Origin: Actinomycetales bacterium
Lineage (GTDB): Bacteria; Actinomycetota; Actinomycetes; Actinomycetales; Dermatophilaceae
Direction of reading: 5' to 3'
DNA length: 64,000 bases
NCBI GenBank assembly: GCA_016711095.1
Contig: JADJTP010000001.1
Coordinates: 124,001 to 188,000, forward strand
Position numbers and translations under genes: made by a program. The notes below the pieces were generated by a model that saw nothing but the letters and a program-made list of their open reading frames with translations, was not told the DNA's origin and ran no database searches. Below, piece after piece: positions 51,443-60,047 of the stretch. Numbering within the stretch: position 1 is the first letter of the stretch; each line of letters begins with the position of its first letter.

Positions 51443-52495
51443 ATGGTCAGTGCGTCTTCAACTCCCCTTGGTCCCCCTTCGGCGCCTGTCTCGGGCCGAT
51501 TCCTCCGCCGAGCCGCGGGGCTCGCGACTGTCGGTGTCGCCCTCGCGGCCTGCGGCAGCGGTGGTACTACCGGTGCGACCGCCGGGGTGAACTATCCAAC
51601 TCAGACGATCACGATCGTGGTGCCCTTCTCCGCTGGCGGGCCGACGGACACGGTGACGCGTCTGGTTGCCGAGCCGATGAGCAAGAGCCTCGGCCAGCAG
51701 GTCATCGTCCAGAACGTCGAGGGCGCCGGCGGGACGCTCGGCGCTGGTGAAGTCGCCTCGGCGAAAGCCGACGGATACAAGTTGCTGCTGCATCACATCG
51801 GCATGTCGACGGCCCCGGCGCTCTATGCCAACCTGCCCTACAAGCCGTTGGAGGACTTCAAGACGATCGGACTCGTCACCGAGGTGCCGATGACGATCAT
51901 CGGCAAGAGCGATCTCGCCCCCAACACCCTTGCCGAGCTCGTCGCGTATGCGAAGGCCAACAAGGCCACGATCACCTACGCCAATGCGGGTGTCGGAGCG
52001 GCCTCCCAGCTGTGCGGTCTACTCATCGAGAAGGCCTTCGGAGTCGACCTCACCGAGGTCGCCTACAAAGGCACCGGTCCGGCGATGACCGACCTCGTCG
52101 GCGGCCAGGTCGACTTCATGTGCGACCAGACGACCAACACCACCCCGCAGATCAAGGCAGGCAAGGTCAAGGTGTATGCCGTCACGACGGCCGAGCGGGT
52201 CAAGAGCCTGCCCGACGTCCCCACGACGACCGAGGCCGGTCTTCCTGACCTCAAGGTCGGCGTCTGGCACGGCCTCTATGCCCCTAAGGGCACCGACGAC
52301 GCCGTCATCAAGAAGCTCACCGACGCTCTCGCCGCAGCGCTCAAGGACCCGAAGGTCATCGCCAAGATGGCTGACCTCGGCAGCGCCCCGGTGGCTGCCG
52401 ACCAGGTCACCCCGGCCGCCCACACCAAGCTGCTCACCGCACAGCTTGACCTGTGGGGCCCCGTGATCAAGAACGCCGGGGTCAAGACCTCTTGA
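51443..52495 (+). CDS. tctC: Tripartite tricarboxylate transporter, substrate-binding lipoprotein TctC
   Basis: A 350-aa lipoprotein with a lipobox VALAACGSG (Cys37) after a signal sequence. YPTQTITIVVPFSAGGPTDTVTRLVA, VVQNVEGAGGTLGAGEVASAKADGY-like sequence and GVGAASQLCGLLIEKAFGVDLTEVAYKGTGPAMTDLVGGQVDFM are the Bug/TctC signatures that cradle a carboxylate. GGAGC precedes the ATG. TctB and TctA follow directly, completing the system. Confidence 0.92.
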   Translation: MVSASSTPLGPPSAPVSGRFLRRAAGLATVGVALAACGSGGTTGATAGVNYPTQTITIVVPFSAGGPTDTVTRLVAEPMSKSLGQQVIVQNVEGAGGTLGAGEVASAKADGYKLLLHHIGMSTAPALYANLPYKPLEDFKTIGLVTEVPMTIIGKSDLAPNTLAELVAYAKANKATITYANAGVGAASQLCGLLIEKAFGVDLTEVAYKGTGPAMTDLVGGQVDFMCDQTTNTTPQIKAGKVKVYAVTTAERVKSLPDVPTTTEAGLPDLKVGVWHGLYAPKGTDDAVIKKLTDALAAALKDPKVIAKMADLGSAPVAADQVTPAAHTKLLTAQLDLWGPVIKNAGVKTS

Positions 52496-52568
52496 CCGGT
52501 CTCCGGTCCCGCGACGGGCTCGCTGTGCGCCTCGGCGCCCAGCGAGCCCGCCGCGAGGGGTGGCACTC

Positions 52569-53042
52569 GTGAGCCGCCTGTCGCGCGATGACCTGCTGGC
52601 GGGGGGGATCTTCCTCGCCTTCGGGCTCGCCTTCGCCCTGACGTCGGCCACCTATGACATCGGATCGCTGCTCAGGATGGGCCCGGGCTATTTCCCAATG
52701 GTCCTGGGCATCATCCTCTCCGCATTCGGTGTCGCGATCATCCTGACGGCCGTCCTGAAGGCCGTGCGCGGACACCCGGCGACGGCAGGACTCGACGAGG
52801 GCGGCATACCGTGGGTGCGCGGAGCGCTCGTGCTGGCCGCGATCATGCTCTTCGGATTCATGGTGGCCCCGCTCGGGCTGGTGCCCGCCTTGCTCGTCGC
52901 CACGTTCCTGGCCGCCTTGGCCGGGCACGGCACGAGCCCACTCGGTGCGGCCGTGATCTCGGTCGGGCTCACCGTGCTCTGCATCGTCATCTTCGTCGTC
53001 ATCCTGCAGCTCAAGCTGCCCCTCTTCCCGACAGGAGGTTGA
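52569..53042 (+). CDS. tctB: Tripartite tricarboxylate transporter, small membrane subunit TctB
   Basis: A 157-aa protein with four helices. LLAGGIFLAFGLAFALTSATYDIGSLLRMGPGYFPMVLGIILSAFGVAI is the typical TctB opening with the GPGYFP motif. GTG 52569 is preferred (GAGGG 9 bp upstream); GTG 52560 is possible. It forms the membrane complex with TctA, whose gene starts 4 bp later. Confidence 0.88.
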   Translation: MSRLSRDDLLAGGIFLAFGLAFALTSATYDIGSLLRMGPGYFPMVLGIILSAFGVAIILTAVLKAVRGHPATAGLDEGGIPWVRGALVLAAIMLFGFMVAPLGLVPALLVATFLAALAGHGTSPLGAAVISVGLTVLCIVIFVVILQLKLPLFPTGG

Positions 53043-53045
53043 GGC

Positions 53046-54548
53046 ATGGACTGGTCAAATGTCGCCCTCGGCATACAGACCGCGCTCACCCCGACCAACC
53101 TGCTCTTCTGCTTCATCGGGTGTGTGCTCGGCACGGCCATCGGGGTGCTGCCGGGGATCGGCCCGACCGCGACGATCGCTCTGCTGTTGCCGATCACGTT
53201 CAACTTCGAGCCGGTGTCCTCGATCATCATGCTCGCCGGTATCTACTACGGCGCCCAATACGGCGGCTCCACGACCGCCATCCTGCTCAACCTGCCTGGC
53301 GAGACCTCGGCTGCGGTCACCGCAATCGACGGCTATCAGATGGCCCGGCTCGGACAAGCGGGCAAGGCGCTCGCGACGGCGGCCATCGGGTCGTTCTTCG
53401 CAGGCACCGTAGCCACCGTGGTGCTGGCGGCTTTCGCTCCGCCGCTGGCCGACGCGGCCCTGAAGTTCGGTCCATCCGAATACTTCTCCCTGGTCGTGTT
53501 GGGTCTCGTCGCCTCGATCGCCCTGGCCAGCGGGTCGATGTGGAAGGCCTTGGCGATGATCGTGTTGGGCTTGCTGCTCGGCATGGTCGGTCAAGACGTC
53601 GAGACCGGGCTTCCACGGTTCGCCTTCGGTGCACGCGAGCTCTACGGCGGACTCAACTTCGTCTCGCTGGCTGTGGGAATGTTCGGGGTCGCCGAGATCC
53701 TGCGCAATCTGCAGACCGGCATCCATCGGCCGTCGATGGTCGGCGAGGTCAAGGATCTGCGCCTCAATCGCCAAGACCTGCGCCAGATCGCCGGGCCGAT
53801 CGGACGCGGCACGTTGCTTGGTTCGGCCCTGGGCATCCTGCCCGGCGGCGGGCACGTCCTCGCTTCGTTCACGGCCTACTCGATGGAGAAGCGACTCTCC
53901 AAGCACCCCGAGCGATTCGGTAAGGGCGCCATCGAGGGCGTGGCAGCGCCCGAATCGGCCAACAACGCCGCGGCCCAGACGTCGTTCATCCCGCTGCTTA
54001 CTCTGGGGCTGCCGGCCCACCCGGTGATGGCGCTGCTCATCGGCGCCTTCATCATTCAGGGAATCACTCCGGGGCCAAACGTCATCAGCGACGAGCCGGT
54101 TCTCTTCTGGGGCCTCATCGCCTCGATGTGGGTGGGCAACCTCATGCTCGTGTTGCTCAACCTGCCGCTCATCGGGGTGTGGGTCAAGCTGCTGTCGATC
54201 CCCTACCGCATCCTGTTCCCGGCAATCATCGCCTTCTCGACGATCGGGTGCTACTCGCTCGGGCTCAACACCTATCACGTGTTCGCGATCGCGTTCTTTG
54301 CGGTCCTCGGCTACGTCCTCATCCGGCTGGGCTGCGAGCCGGCGCCGTTGCTGCTGGGCTTCGTGCTCGGCCCACTGCTGGAGGAGAACTTCCGGCGGGC
54401 CATGACGATCTCCAAGGGCGACGCGACCGTGCTACTCACCCGACCGATCTCGTTGACGATGCTCATCATCGCGGCGCTCCTGCTCTTCGCGGCGGTCGCA
54501 CCGTCGATCCGCAAGAAGCGCGAGGTCGTCTTCGCCGAGGACGAGTAG
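53046..54548 (+). CDS. tctA: Tripartite tricarboxylate transporter, large permease TctA
   Basis: A 500-aa protein with about 11-12 helices. IGVLPGIGPTATIALLLPITF, YYGAQYGGSTTAILLNLPGE, LPGGGHVLASFTAYSMEKRLSKHPERFGKGAIEGVAAPESANNAAAQTSFIPLLTLGLP and MLGPLLEENFRRAM-like sequence are the family hallmarks. It moves the carboxylate delivered by TctC with a cation gradient. Confidence 0.94.
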   Translation: MDWSNVALGIQTALTPTNLLFCFIGCVLGTAIGVLPGIGPTATIALLLPITFNFEPVSSIIMLAGIYYGAQYGGSTTAILLNLPGETSAAVTAIDGYQMARLGQAGKALATAAIGSFFAGTVATVVLAAFAPPLADAALKFGPSEYFSLVVLGLVASIALASGSMWKALAMIVLGLLLGMVGQDVETGLPRFAFGARELYGGLNFVSLAVGMFGVAEILRNLQTGIHRPSMVGEVKDLRLNRQDLRQIAGPIGRGTLLGSALGILPGGGHVLASFTAYSMEKRLSKHPERFGKGAIEGVAAPESANNAAAQTSFIPLLTLGLPAHPVMALLIGAFIIQGITPGPNVISDEPVLFWGLIASMWVGNLMLVLLNLPLIGVWVKLLSIPYRILFPAIIAFSTIGCYSLGLNTYHVFAIAFFAVLGYVLIRLGCEPAPLLLGFVLGPLLEENFRRAMTISKGDATVLLTRPISLTMLIIAALLLFAAVAPSIRKKREVVFAEDE

Positions 54549-54579
54549 GCAGTCCCGGGCGCGGTGCGCCGAACCGGAT

Positions 54580-54628
54580 GGCTCATGAGTAGGGGCCTGG
54601 CCAGGTGCGAGGCCCCTACTCATGAGCC
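54580..54628. terminator. Long perfect hairpin between tctA and the stress-protein gene
   Basis: Two 19-base arms (54580-54598 and 54610-54628) pair perfectly around an 11-base loop, between two convergent stops. It probably terminates both transcripts. It resembles in size the hairpin at 39683-39743 but not in sequence. Confidence 0.75.
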
Positions 54629-54645
54629 GTTCGTGCGCCGACGCG

Positions 54646-55071
54646 TCAGCGCCGGCTCCAGAAGTGCCGTGAGCGCTCGGTGTCGGCCTTGACCGCGACG
54701 ACGGCACACTCCGCCTCGAGCAGGATCCGTTGCGCTGCGCTGCCGAGGATGAGCTTGCCGACCGGGGACCTGCGCCTCAACCCGATGACGATCAGGCCTG
54801 CGCCCAGCTCATGCGCGGTATGCAGCACCTGCTCGGCCGGGTCCTCGGCGTGCAGCGTCTGCAGCACCTCGAACTCCACGCCCGAGTCGGAGAGCATTTG
54901 CTGGACGGACGTCCAGTCCTCGTCCGAGGAGAACCGTTCATCGACAAGCGCGTCGCCGCGGCTGGCGTTGATGACGACCAGCTTGCCGCTGTGGCGGCGA
55001 GTCTCGGCGACAGCCGCGTCCAGGGCGGCATGCCCCTCGGGCGTCGGGATGTAGCCAACCACGATGATCAT
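54646..55071 (-). CDS. Universal stress protein (UspA family)
   Basis: A 141-aa protein with the alpha-beta ATP-binding fold. VGYIPTPEGHAALDAAV opens it and the phosphate loop is GLRRRSPVGKLILGSAAQRIL (G-2x-G-9x-GS pattern), followed by CAVVAVK. It has the usual length. It probably responds to starvation or dormancy; no target is known. The gene stands alone. Confidence 0.92.
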   Translation of the reverse strand: MIIVVGYIPTPEGHAALDAAVAETRRHSGKLVVINASRGDALVDERFSSDEDWTSVQQMLSDSGVEFEVLQTLHAEDPAEQVLHTAHELGAGLIVIGLRRRSPVGKLILGSAAQRILLEAECAVVAVKADTERSRHFWSRR

Positions 55072-55327
55072 GAGTGCTCACCTTCCAGCCGGACCGACGT
55101 CCGATCTCACCGCTGATTGTTCCGGATGCGCGCCCGAAGCACCACTAGCGAAAGTCCCATCCCAATTGTGTCGCCCACGGCAGGCCGGTTTGCCGAGCAG
55201 TAAACCGGCCGGGCTAGAGTTCACAGGTAGTTCACCCGGCGTGGCGGGGGCGCTCCGGGTCGACGGATGAGGTGTCCGGAGCCTGCGCCACCTTCTGCGA
55301 TCTCGCCCGACAGGCCCGGAGGCCGTC

Positions 55328-57043
55328 ATGATCAACAGCGATTACGAGCTGGACACCACCGTGCGCGGCGCCCCGTTGCGCATCGCGGCCCGGGGCCGGG
55401 CGGTGCTGGCCAATCCGATGACCAACCGTGGGACGGCGTTCACCGTCCAGCAGCGGCGCTATCTCGGGCTCGTCGGGTTGATGCCGAGCGAGGTCACCCC
55501 GATGGGCAACCAGGTGCGCCGGGTCTATCAGCAGTACCAGTCGGCACGCACCCCATTCGCGAAGCACAACTACCTCGCGAGCCTGCGCGACCGCAACGAG
55601 GTCCTCTTCTACCGTCTGCTCGCCGACCACATCGAGGAGATGCTGCCGATCATCTACACGCCGACGATCGGCGAGGTCATCGAGCGCTTCTCGGCCGAGT
55701 ATCACCGCCCACGTGGGGTGTTTGTGTCCATTGATCGTCCCGAGGACATCGAGCAATCGCTTATCGACCACGGCCTGGGGCAGGACGACGTTGACCTCAT
55801 CGTTGCCACCGACGCCGAAGGCATCCTCGGCATCGGTGACCAAGGAGTCGGCGGCATCGAGATCGCGATCGGCAAACTCTCGGTCTATACCGCGGCGGCG
55901 GGCCTGCACCCGCGGCGCGTGATGCCGGTCATGATCGACGTGGGCACCGACAACCTCGGCCTGCTCAACAGCGACCTCTATCTCGGCGAGCGACACGCGA
56001 GGGTGCGTGGAGAACGCTATGACGAGTTCATCGACAGGTTCGTCACGACCGCGACTCGGCTCTTTCCCCGGGCGATGCTGCACTGGGAGGACTTCGGGGC
56101 GAGCAACGCCCACCGGGTCCTCGAGAAGTACCGCGACGACTACTGCACCTTCAACGACGACATCCAGGGCACCGCCGCAGTCGCCCTCGCCGCCGTTCTC
56201 GCCGGAGTCAACATCACCGGTATGCCGCTTCGCGACCACCGGATCGTCATCTTCGGCGGCGGGACGGCCGGCATCGGGATCGCTGATCTGTTGCGCGACG
56301 AGCTGATCCGCTCGGGGGTCCCCCGCGACCAGGCCGTCGCACAGTTCTTTGCGCTCGGCAGCAAGGGGCTCTTTGTCGACGATCTGCCCTCGCTGCGGGA
56401 GTTCCAGAAGCCCTACGCCCGGACGCGGGCATCGGTGTCGCAGTGGACGCTGGACGGCTCGGCCCGAGGGATCAGCCTGGCCGATGTCGTGCGGAACGCT
56501 CGCCCGACGATCCTCATCGGCACGTCGACCAGGGGTGGGGCGTTCAGCAAGGCCATCGTTACGGAGATGGCCACGCACTGCGAACGGCCGATCATCATGC
56601 CGCTGTCCAACCCGACCTCCCGCGCCGAGGCAACCCCCGTCGACCTCATCGAATGGACCGAGGGCCGGGCACTCGTCGCAACCGGCAGCCCGTTCGAGCC
56701 GGTCGATCACCACGAGGTGCGCCACGTCATCGCCCAGGCCAACAACGCGTTGATCTTCCCCGGGCTCGGCTTGGGCGTGGCGGCCTGTCAGGCGTCTCGG
56801 GTCACCGACCGGATGATCGCCGCGGCCGCCGAGGCGCTCGCAGCCCGCGTCAACGCCTATCGGCCCGGGGCGTCGCTGCTACCGGCGATGAGCGAGTTGC
56901 GGCCGGTCTCGGCGCACGTCGCGCTCGCCGTCGCTGCCGCCGCCGCCGAGGAAGGCGTCGCGCGTCGTCCGCTCACCGACCCGATCAACGAGATCTACTC
57001 GCGGATGTGGCAGCCGCAATACCCGTCCGTCGAGGTCGTCTGA
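55328..57043 (+). CDS. maeA: NAD-dependent malic enzyme (MaeA/SfcA type)
   Basis: A 571-aa enzyme that oxidatively decarboxylates malate to pyruvate. IYTPTIGEVIERFS, the catalytic-lysine region, LIVATDAEGILGIGDQGVGGIEIAIGKLSVYTAAAG (Asp/Gly cluster), WEDFGASNAHRVLEKYRD (metal), and the Rossmann loop FGGGTAGIGIADLL and MSNPTSRAEATP are characteristic. Length agrees with the E. coli enzyme (565). It supplies pyruvate and reducing power and could work with the TCT uptake system upstream. Confidence 0.94.
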   Translation: MINSDYELDTTVRGAPLRIAARGRAVLANPMTNRGTAFTVQQRRYLGLVGLMPSEVTPMGNQVRRVYQQYQSARTPFAKHNYLASLRDRNEVLFYRLLADHIEEMLPIIYTPTIGEVIERFSAEYHRPRGVFVSIDRPEDIEQSLIDHGLGQDDVDLIVATDAEGILGIGDQGVGGIEIAIGKLSVYTAAAGLHPRRVMPVMIDVGTDNLGLLNSDLYLGERHARVRGERYDEFIDRFVTTATRLFPRAMLHWEDFGASNAHRVLEKYRDDYCTFNDDIQGTAAVALAAVLAGVNITGMPLRDHRIVIFGGGTAGIGIADLLRDELIRSGVPRDQAVAQFFALGSKGLFVDDLPSLREFQKPYARTRASVSQWTLDGSARGISLADVVRNARPTILIGTSTRGGAFSKAIVTEMATHCERPIIMPLSNPTSRAEATPVDLIEWTEGRALVATGSPFEPVDHHEVRHVIAQANNALIFPGLGLGVAACQASRVTDRMIAAAAEALAARVNAYRPGASLLPAMSELRPVSAHVALAVAAAAAEEGVARRPLTDPINEIYSRMWQPQYPSVEVV

Positions 57044-57086
57044 GACCGCAACAACGGGCCTGAAAGAAGGGACGGGCCTGAAAGGG

Positions 57087-57148
57087 CCGCTGATGTCGCC
57101 GTGAGTGCTGTTGTGGCGACACCGGACGCGTCATCAGCGGCGTCATCA
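57087..57148 (+). repeat. Dispersed stem-loop element, copy B
   Basis: Matches the reverse complement of 9669-9725. Arms CCGCTGATG (57087-57095) and CATCAGCGG (57132-57140) can pair, with an inner GTCGCC/GGCGAC pairing. It lies between two co-directional genes, 48 nt after the malic enzyme stop. Confidence 0.55.
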
Positions 57149-57277
57149 CACCAGGATGGACGCCGTCGCAGCCCGCGTGAATGGCATGTCACCGTGGTGC
57201 AACGGGACCTTGGTCGAGTTGCGCAGGGGGCCGGCGGCGCGGTGGACTTCCGTTGACTGCACGAAAGGACCCTTCCG

Positions 57278-58900
57278 ATGACCCTGTCGATCGCGACTGG
57301 CGAGACCGACGTCCCTCTGCTGCACCAGACCATCTCGGCCAACCTGGACGCCACCGTCGCGCGCTTCCCTGACCGCGAGGCGATGGTGGACTTCGCGGTG
57401 GGCAGACGCTGGACGTATGCCGCGTTCGCCGCCGACGTCGACCGCCTGGCCCGAGGGTTCGCCGGTTCGGGCGTCGGCAAGGGCGACCGCGTGGGTATCT
57501 GGGCGCCGAACTGCGGAGAGTGGACCCTCGTGCAGTATGCGACGGCAAAGATCGGCGCGATCCTCGTCAACATCAACCCGGCCTATCGCACCCACGAACT
57601 CCAATACGTGCTCAACCAGGCGGGAATCAAGGTCCTCGTCGCCGCACCGTCGTTCAAGACCAGCGATTATGCCGCGATGATCGAGGAAGTCCGCGGCGAG
57701 GTGCCCGGCCTCGATCAGGTCGTGTTCATCGGGCGTGACTCGTGGGACGAGCTGTGGGCGGCAGCAGAGCAGGTCACCCAACAAGAGCTGGATGCCATCG
57801 CCGCCGAACTCAGCCCTGACGACCCGATCAATATTCAATACACCTCGGGCACAACGGGTTTCCCCAAGGGCGCGACGCTCAGCCACGTCAACATCCTCAA
57901 CAATGGCTTTCACGTCGGTGAGGTCTGCCGGTACACCGAGGATGACCGGATCTGCATCCCGGTGCCCTTCTATCACTGCTTCGGCATGGTGATGGGCAAC
58001 CTGGCGGCCACCAGCCATGGTGCGTGCATGGTCATCCCGGCGCCCGGCTTCGACCCGGCGATCACCCTTGCTGCGGTCCGGGCGGAGCGGTGCACCTCGC
58101 TCTACGGCGTGCCGACGATGTTTGTTGCCGAGTGGGCGCTCATCGAGTCGGGAGAGGCCGACGCGAGCGACTTGTCCACCGTGCGCACCGGCATCATGGC
58201 CGGCGCCCCGTGCCCGGCCGAGCTGATGAAGAAGTTCATCGCCGCCGGGATCGAGGAGATGACGATCTGCTATGGCATGACCGAGACGTCCCCGGTGTCG
58301 ACTCAAACCCGCACCGACGACTCATTCGACCTCAAGGTCGGCACGGTCGGGCGGGTCATGCCCCACCTGCAGATCGGGATCATCGATGCCGAAGGCACCT
58401 TCGTCGAGCGCGGCGAGCCCGGTGAGTTTGTTACCAAGGGGTATTCCGTGATGCTCGGCTATTGGCGGCAGCCGGAGCGGACGGCGGAGGCAATCGTCGA
58501 CGGGTGGATGCGGACCGGCGACCTGGCGGTCATGGACGACAACGGCTACGTCCAGATCACCGGCCGGATCAAGGACATGGTCATCCGCGGCGGCGAGAAC
58601 ATCTATCCGCGCGAGATCGAGGAGTTCCTCTACACCCACCCCGACGTCCTCGACGCTCAGGTCATCGGCGTCCCCGACCCGAAGTACGGCGAGGAGCTCT
58701 GCGCGTGGGTGCGAATGAAGCCGGGCGCCGAGCCGCTGACGGCCGAGTCGATCCGGGCGTTCGCCACCGGCAAGCTCGCGCACTACAAGATCCCGCGCTA
58801 TGTCGAGATCGTCGAGGATTTCCCGATGACGGTCACCGGCAAGGTCCGTAAGGTCGAGATGCGGGAGCTGACGTCCGCGAAGCTCGGCCTGTCGCGCTGA
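57278..58900 (+). CDS. FadD-like AMP-binding acyl-CoA synthetase
   Basis: A 540-aa ANL enzyme. Motifs: IQYTSGTTGFPKGATLSH phosphate loop near 190, YGMTETSPVS near 330, MRTGDLAVMDDNGYVQITGRIKDMVIRGGENIYP near 410-445 and the catalytic lysine in TGKVRKVEM near 520. Length and motif order fit medium/long-chain acyl-CoA synthetases that activate fatty acids with ATP. The ATG follows AAAGGA. It is separate from the malic enzyme by 234 bp containing the dispersed element. Confidence 0.93.
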   Translation: MTLSIATGETDVPLLHQTISANLDATVARFPDREAMVDFAVGRRWTYAAFAADVDRLARGFAGSGVGKGDRVGIWAPNCGEWTLVQYATAKIGAILVNINPAYRTHELQYVLNQAGIKVLVAAPSFKTSDYAAMIEEVRGEVPGLDQVVFIGRDSWDELWAAAEQVTQQELDAIAAELSPDDPINIQYTSGTTGFPKGATLSHVNILNNGFHVGEVCRYTEDDRICIPVPFYHCFGMVMGNLAATSHGACMVIPAPGFDPAITLAAVRAERCTSLYGVPTMFVAEWALIESGEADASDLSTVRTGIMAGAPCPAELMKKFIAAGIEEMTICYGMTETSPVSTQTRTDDSFDLKVGTVGRVMPHLQIGIIDAEGTFVERGEPGEFVTKGYSVMLGYWRQPERTAEAIVDGWMRTGDLAVMDDNGYVQITGRIKDMVIRGGENIYPREIEEFLYTHPDVLDAQVIGVPDPKYGEELCAWVRMKPGAEPLTAESIRAFATGKLAHYKIPRYVEIVEDFPMTVTGKVRKVEMRELTSAKLGLSR

Positions 58901-59093
58901 CCGGTCTCGGCGGTCCGCCGCCGTGCCGTCGAGGTGCCCCGAGGTGCAGCCGCCGTGCCGCTGCGGTACCGCCGAGGTGCCGCCGCGGCATACGAACGGG
59001 TTGGCTTCGGATGCTTCGTATGCCGCCTGACGGTAGGTTGCGGGTGCGGGGGTTCAGCTCGCACCGATCGCTTCCGACCCCGAAGGTGGAGTC

Positions 59094-59999
59094 ATGGGCA
59101 GAAACGTCGTCGTCTGGCTCGCTTTCGTCCTCGTCACGCTCGTCGTGATGTGGCTGCTGATGTCGGCCGCCCGGAGGCGGCGGGAGGAGACGCGCGCGGA
59201 CGCCGAAGCTCGCCGGGACATCGTCGGCGGCGCTGATGGCGGTATGCCAGAGACGAACCCGACGGTCTCGCAGCGCCTCGACGAGCAGCCGCCCACCGAC
59301 GGGAACAGCGCATCGTCGAAGTCAGACGCCGCCGATGGCGTCGAAGCGCTCGAGGAGGCCGGGGATTTCTGGGGACAGCCGGACGTCGAGGTGAGTTCCG
59401 ATGCGTTCGAGGACGACGCGCGTGCGCTCGCCGGAGCGCCGGAGGTCGATGCCGCGGAACGGCAATATCACGACGCCGAGTCCGACGCTGCAGCCGGGGA
59501 TGCTGACCGCCCGGTCGAGCCGGAGGCCGTGAAGGTCCCAGCGGTCGTCGTGCCGGTTCCGGCCGAAGAGGTCGTGGCTGAGTTGGAGTCGGACGCGGCA
59601 GCCTTGGCCGGAGCGCCGGAGGTCGATGAGTCTCAGGCTCGCTTCCAGGCCGCCCTTGACGAGATGGTGGCCGAGCGCGATGCGCTGGCGGCCGGCAAGC
59701 CCGTGAACGAAGTGGTCACGGATGCGGTGGCCACGGAAGCGGTGGCCACAGAAGCGGTGGCAGCGCGGCCCCGGCATCGGTGGGTCTCGGAATACGACGA
59801 GGTGGTCGACGGAGGCTACGGGTGGGGCTCGGCGGCCCCGGTGTCGGACGGCGCGATGCCGCTAGGTCACCCGATCAAGGCCAACCGCGAGTGGATGAAG
59901 TATCAGGAGCCGGACGACCAGTGGTATGACCAGATCGCGACCGATGTCTGGTTCCTCGACTCAGCGACGGCTGAGCGCTTGGGTTTCCACAAGGACTGA
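59094..59999 (+). CDS. Membrane-anchored protein with a sunset domain
   Basis: A 301-aa protein: an N-terminal membrane helix (VVVWLAFVLVTLVVMWLLMSA), then a long acidic, Ala/Asp/Glu-rich region (about 35-215) with repeated LAGAPEVDxxxxxY/F blocks at about 112-125 and 170-185, a short DAVATEAVATEAVA repeat, and a C-terminal domain (about 215-301) with GHPIKANREWMKYQEPDDQW and VWFLDSATAERLGF, which matches the sunset domain seen at the ends of many actinobacterial proteins. Function unknown; it may scaffold something at the inner membrane. Confidence 0.75.
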   Translation: MGRNVVVWLAFVLVTLVVMWLLMSAARRRREETRADAEARRDIVGGADGGMPETNPTVSQRLDEQPPTDGNSASSKSDAADGVEALEEAGDFWGQPDVEVSSDAFEDDARALAGAPEVDAAERQYHDAESDAAAGDADRPVEPEAVKVPAVVVPVPAEEVVAELESDAAALAGAPEVDESQARFQAALDEMVAERDALAAGKPVNEVVTDAVATEAVATEAVAARPRHRWVSEYDEVVDGGYGWGSAAPVSDGAMPLGHPIKANREWMKYQEPDDQWYDQIATDVWFLDSATAERLGFHKD

Positions 60000-60047
60000 C
60001 GTCCCGGGTCGTTGCGCGGCGGGCGTCGGCGCGGTTGGCGGAACGAC

